A stretch of 64,000 nt of DNA from JBGSMX01 sp963790405. GTDB lineage: Bacteria > Actinomycetota > Coriobacteriia > Anaerosomatales > JAGXFU01. Shown here piece by piece: positions 60,452 to 64,000 of the stretch. The notes under the pieces were generated by a model. The model was given only the letters and a program-made list of their open reading frames with translations, was not told the origin of the DNA and ran no database searches. Each line of letters begins with the position of its first letter. Within the stretch, counting starts at the first letter, position 1. The position numbers were made by a program, and so were the translations under genes. The stretch lies in contig CAWBOJ010000006.1 in assembly GCA_963790405.1 (NCBI GenBank), positions 534,141-598,140 of the forward strand, in the 5' to 3' direction.

Positions 60452-61572
60452 ATGGAGATGCATACTATATATAATAGGCGGCTCGCTTATAGGCGCTCTG
60501 ATTATCTTGGAGCCAAATCGCATAAACAGCCGGCACAGCATTTTAATTGTGAAACTCAATGAAATTAATGAGTTAAACAGAGAAACAGCGCTTTAAAGCA
60601 AAGGTAGAAACTGTTCAGGCAAGCAGTCTTGAAGAGGTCAGAAGAAAAGCGATGTTTCAAATCGGCTGCCTCTGATGCACTTACCCAGAATAACAATTCC
60701 TTGATCTTGCAAAAACACAGCTTGAGGTAAAAGGAGCAGAAGTGCGACCTTAAAAAGGAAAACGTGAGGAGATGCTGAAGCCGGTAAAGCAATCAATGCA
60801 ACAACGGATTGAAGAGCTGGAAAAAGGATCGGAAAAAACATTCGGACAGGTTACCTACGAAATGTCTCTCAACATTCAGCAACAAACACAAGCTACTAGA
60901 AAGAGACAATGCACTGAGAAATCCCAGGGTGAGAGGTAAATGGGGTGAGATCGGATTGAAAAGGGTTGTAAGTCTCAGGATTATCAGGCCAGTTTGAGCA
61001 GGGTTCGGATTCCGAAGGTGAATTCGGTTTTGAAACCCGACATGATAATTAATCTCCCCGGCAACAGTCATGTTGTTGTTGATTCAAAATTACCACTTGA
61101 TGCCTATCTACAGGCCCTCGAAACCGATGACGAAACTTCACGGAATATTCTTTTTGCCAAACATGCCAAAGATCTCCGTGATCATATTAATAAACTGAGT
61201 AAAAAGCAATACTGGTCACAGTTTGAGAATACTCCTGACTTTGCCTGGTGTACATGTTGAATCTGCCCTGAACGTTGCTTTGATGACAGACAAAACTCTG
61301 TTTCAGGATGCAATCTTGCCACTCCAACCACTGTTGTAGTGCTTAAATCTGTTCAATGTGGCAACAGAATAACTGAAAATGCCCTAGATAATGGATGCTG
61401 CAACTAAGTGTTTTTGCTGAACATTTTGATAAAGTAGGGGGAGGATTAAAAAGGTGTTTAACGATGGAAAGCAGAGTGTTGCCGGCTGGCAGGAAACTGG
61501 AAGGTTACAGATAATAAAAACGTTTTGCCCGATCTGGATTCCGGTGAGAGAATTGAAAAAACCGGAAAATAG
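60452..61572 (+). pseudogene. Copy of rmuC
   Basis: ATG 60452 matches the left-arm start. ALRNPRVRGKWGEIGLKRVV and, at 61,021-61,250, an indel-free stretch LKPDMIINLPGNSHVVVDSK to KKQYWSQFENTPDFA are conserved at protein level with many synonymous changes. Confidence 0.8.
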
Positions 61573-61598
61573 ATTGTTAATATTAAATAATTGAACTT

Positions 61599-62497
61599 AT
61601 GGAAAAACCTAGATTAAATTCACCGTCGTGAATTCAAAGATGCTGGCAGCTACAGCAGTCAGCATATTCACATCTGGATACTTTATCCGGTAGCATCCAG
61701 AAAAAGGAAGGATCCCTATCTCCGCCCCTTGGAAAGATCGTTTGCATCTACAGTCTTGGAGGTCAGTTAAAGACCCCCGGTAAGGAAGAGCTGTCGGTTC
61801 CAGATTATTAACAGAGTTTCTGTGGCCTAGACTTATATCGTCGCAGCAGGATACAGACGGGCGATTTCAAGGGGCCATAGCAAGAGAAATATCGGACAAG
61901 TAATGAAGACCAGGAGAAAAGAAGGTCTTCCTTGCTTCCAAAACAGAATGACCGGACTTACGATGGATCGATGCGTCTCCTTAGAAAACCCTGAAGAACC
62001 TCCAGACTATAATCTGGATCTCTGGCAGGTTCATAATCTTACTAGAAGCTTCAGATAGTTGATGTTGATAAGTATTTTGCATCCGATGGAGTAATAAAAG
62101 CCATGGAAAAAGCAAGAAATGAGAAGATGGTAAGGTTCCTTGGTATTACCGGCCATGAAGGTGCTCCCAATGTTTAAAAATTATGGCAGAAAGATATCCT
62201 TTCGACAATGTACTTGTCACAGAAACACTGCCGACAAACATTACGACCCTAAGAATTCCCGTTGCAGTAGAGAAAAAGATCGGATTCGGTATGAAGATTC
62301 CAGCCCGTGATTATAATAAATATGAAGGAGGCGATGGAGTATGTAATGTCATTGCCGGTAAGTCGATGATTGATGATGTCGGAGAATATCAGAATAGCTG
62401 AAAACTTCAAACCTCTTTCAGTGGGATCCTGCAATTGAAGCCAAAACCAAACCTTATTACAAAGATCTTCAGTTTCTTAAAGGACGAATCGGAATGG
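61599..62497 (+). pseudogene. Copy of the aldo/keto reductase gene
   Basis: Blocks RREF, then ASDGVIKAMEKARNEKMVRF and LGITGHEG, and MAERYPFDNVLVTE match the left-arm gene with conservative replacements. Many indels. Confidence 0.75.
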
Positions 62498-63079
62498 CCG
62501 TTCAAGTGGGTCATGCTGGTACTTGGACTGGTTTTGATTGGTTGCCGGGGGACGGAAAAATGCTCTGGTAATTGAGCCTGTATTATCTGAAATCTCCGAT
62601 ACCACCTACATCTCAATGGTAAGACCTCAAATTGAGCCCTATGTCTCGGCAATGAAATAGTATTCAGGTTATGGGAGATGGCATCAGGTATAACCTATTA
62701 AGAAGGCCTTCGGTGATGAACTATAAGGTTACCCTTGAAGCAAAGAGATGCTCCAGACATTCCCAGTGGGAGAATCGCCCTATTTGTCGTGGGAGGATGG
62801 GAACCACCTCAGTAGTATAAACGGAGCGGGAGATGCTTCAGAGAATGAGACTTACTACCCTTCAGAAATTCGACACGGAGGTGTATTGTCTCCTAGAATG
62901 TAAACCGGATACCATCAGACCTATGGATTCTAATGATAAAGTTGTTGTTAATTTTTCAATGGTCATAAAAGATTATCAACTAGGCCTGAAGTGGAACTCT
63001 CGAAGCCCTTTGGTCTTACATCGTGGACGACAACTGCGGCTTTGAGATATCCAGGTGGATTGAAGGGGAGAAGAGGTGA
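62490..63079 (+). pseudogene. Copy of the DUF1080 gene
   Basis: MVLVLGLVLIGC-like lipoprotein start in pieces, then NYKVTLEAK, ASENETYYPSEI in fragments, NDKVVVNF and LKWNSRSPLV. Low integrity. Confidence 0.65.
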
Positions 63080-63157
63080 GTGGGGAGAGAGGGAGGCTAC
63101 AGGGAAACTAAGGGACAATATAAGACTAAGCATCCACAAGACATTGTGATTGAATCT

Positions 63158-63310
63158 ATGAAAAAATACATCGTAGGTCAGCATTAATAATGTCACATAC
63201 AAGCTGTGCACTGCTTAATGTTACAGAAACCGGGCCACCCCCTCCTATTAAGAAAGTTGGTGTAGTATGTGGACAAGAAGATATTCAAAGTAATTCAACG
63301 ACAAGGTGCT
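63158..63310 (+). pseudogene. Copy of the DUF6340-like lipoprotein fragment
   Basis: MKKYIVG at 63158 and IKKVGVVCGQ near 63,250 match the left-arm fragment, then the junction with actinobacterial DNA follows. Confidence 0.65.
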
Positions 63311-64000
63311 CTCTCTTGAAGGTTCCGCTGCAATCGAGCTGAGTCGCTGTGCGACCAGACTCCCCATTCATCGGGCATTGCGTGGAGTACTCCCAATTGC
63401 AGCGTTGAACACTCCGAAGGCGGCGAACAACAATCGATATCAGTCGACGAAGGTGCATTTGGAATTCGACAGCGCAAGTGCAAGCGCCTTCCAGAGCCAC
63501 ATGCCCCTCGCCGAATGTAGACGCTGCTAAGAGGAGCGCGCTCGAAACTTTCGAGCCTCCTTGCTGTGGACGAGCCACGTTCAGGGCGCAAGAGGGTCCA
63601 TCCCGGAAGGACAGCACCGAATGGTCGAACCCGGGGAAAAGCATTCCCCGAACACGTGGACACTCGAACTTCGATGAGAACTGATGCCAGCAATGCTAGT
63701 GCAAGAATTAACGAGATAACCTTGTTCCCGCTGAGAAGCCATAATCGCCGCAAGAGATATTTGCTAGATCCATGCGTACGCGGAGCTGCCAATCTGAAAG
63801 CGATGTTCCAAGAAGGACGTCCCGCACAGCATCGGCGCTGCCAACACGACAGCGGCCGACCGACTCGGATTGCAGGCGTAGGTCGCTGCCTGGCTATAGC
63901 CAGCACAATCAGAGAGAGGTCAGTCCATGAACAGCCACGAATCATGCCGATGAAGAGGAGATCGGAAAGCACTAATTAGGATAATTTGCCATGGCCACCG
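63310..64000 (-). pseudogene. Copy of the O-antigen ligase-like gene end
   Basis: Reverse complement of about 52,700-53,540. Matched blocks are nearly identical but many 3-20 base deletions interrupt them, unlike the substitution-rich Bacteroidales portion. Confidence 0.85.

Larger units (their letters stand above)
58793..64000 (-). repeat. Right arm of terminal inverted repeat (divergent, shortened copy)
   Basis: Reverse complement of the left arm. The junction at ~53,540 maps to ~63,310, and 52,700 maps to the window end. The arm is about 14 percent shorter. Gene copies are broken by many indels. In the Bacteroidales part many differences are synonymous; in the actinobacterial part they are mostly deletions. 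The gene copies listed below should not be counted as extra genes. Confidence 0.92.

Noticed and set aside
52700..64000. Large inverted repeat read as a composite transposon or natural palindrome
   Set aside because: No transposase or terminal duplication; arms contain a two-phylum junction and meet with no spacer, which fits a fold-back read better.

Overview
Bases 1 to about 53,540 are high-GC DNA from one actinobacterium-like genome. An AT-rich Bacteroidales fragment follows (about 53,540-58,792). The rest (58,793-64,000) is a divergent reverse-complement copy of the preceding ~6 kb. The high-GC part looks like a Coriobacteriia-type organism. I infer this from GC content, frequent GTG/TTG starts, the gene order lepA-hemW-hrcA-dnaJ-rsmE-mtaB-phoH-pgpH-ybeY-corC-cdd-era-recO-glyQ-glyS-ppsR-ppdK-dgt-dnaG-rpoD, a two-subunit glycyl-tRNA synthetase, and a cell-wall-binding-repeat-2 surface protein.

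Layout. 1-5,480: partial ribosome silencing factor, EamA transporter, tRNA-Ala, two TrkA proteins and a Na+/K+-ATPase-like P-type ATPase (minus strand). 5,481-14,571: leuS, competence genes comEA/comEC, a surface protein, holA, rpsT. 14,684-15,479: a PIN/ribbon-helix-helix toxin-antitoxin pair with its own operator. 15,545-35,816: a long run of translation, heat-shock, RNA-modification and envelope genes, many overlapping by 1-8 bases. CIRCE precedes hrcA-dnaJ. 35,900-42,332: PPDK with its regulator, dGTPase, and a membrane pyrophosphatase of the K+-dependent sequence type. 42,504-47,235: dnaG-rpoD and a convergent HD-GYP response regulator. 47,353-47,615: divergent tRNA-Asn and tRNA-Met. 47,627-53,540: cell-wall amidase, LCP-like protein, Wzz/tyrosine-kinase fusion and a truncated O-antigen ligase/polymerase, a cell-surface polysaccharide region.

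Functional links. PPDK and the membrane pyrophosphatase both handle PPi, and the PPDK regulator lies directly upstream of ppdK. The P2C-type ATPase is translationally coupled to a TrkA K+-channel regulator. HrcA is placed to repress its own operon. PgpH would degrade c-di-AMP, which controls K+ uptake in many Gram-positive bacteria.

Sequence quality. At least 30 single-base insertions break essential genes. Nearly all shift the frame by +1. They cluster in leuS, dnaG and 48-53 kb, while 17.3-33.5 kb and 35.9-43.3 kb are clean. I treat them as consensus errors, and CDS spans below run across them. The terminal inverted repeat carries the same two-organism junction on both arms, which indicates a fold-back chimeric read at a contig end. 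In the Bacteroidales part the two arms differ largely at third codon positions, so they appear to represent two related populations, probably through polishing. I found no convincing new biological system. The best biological leads are the 11-bp-phased repeats between the ATPase and leuS, the hairpin masking the comEA ribosome binding site, the tyrosine-kinase fusion with a C-terminal membrane helix, and the tandem-word hairpins of the Bacteroidales fragment.
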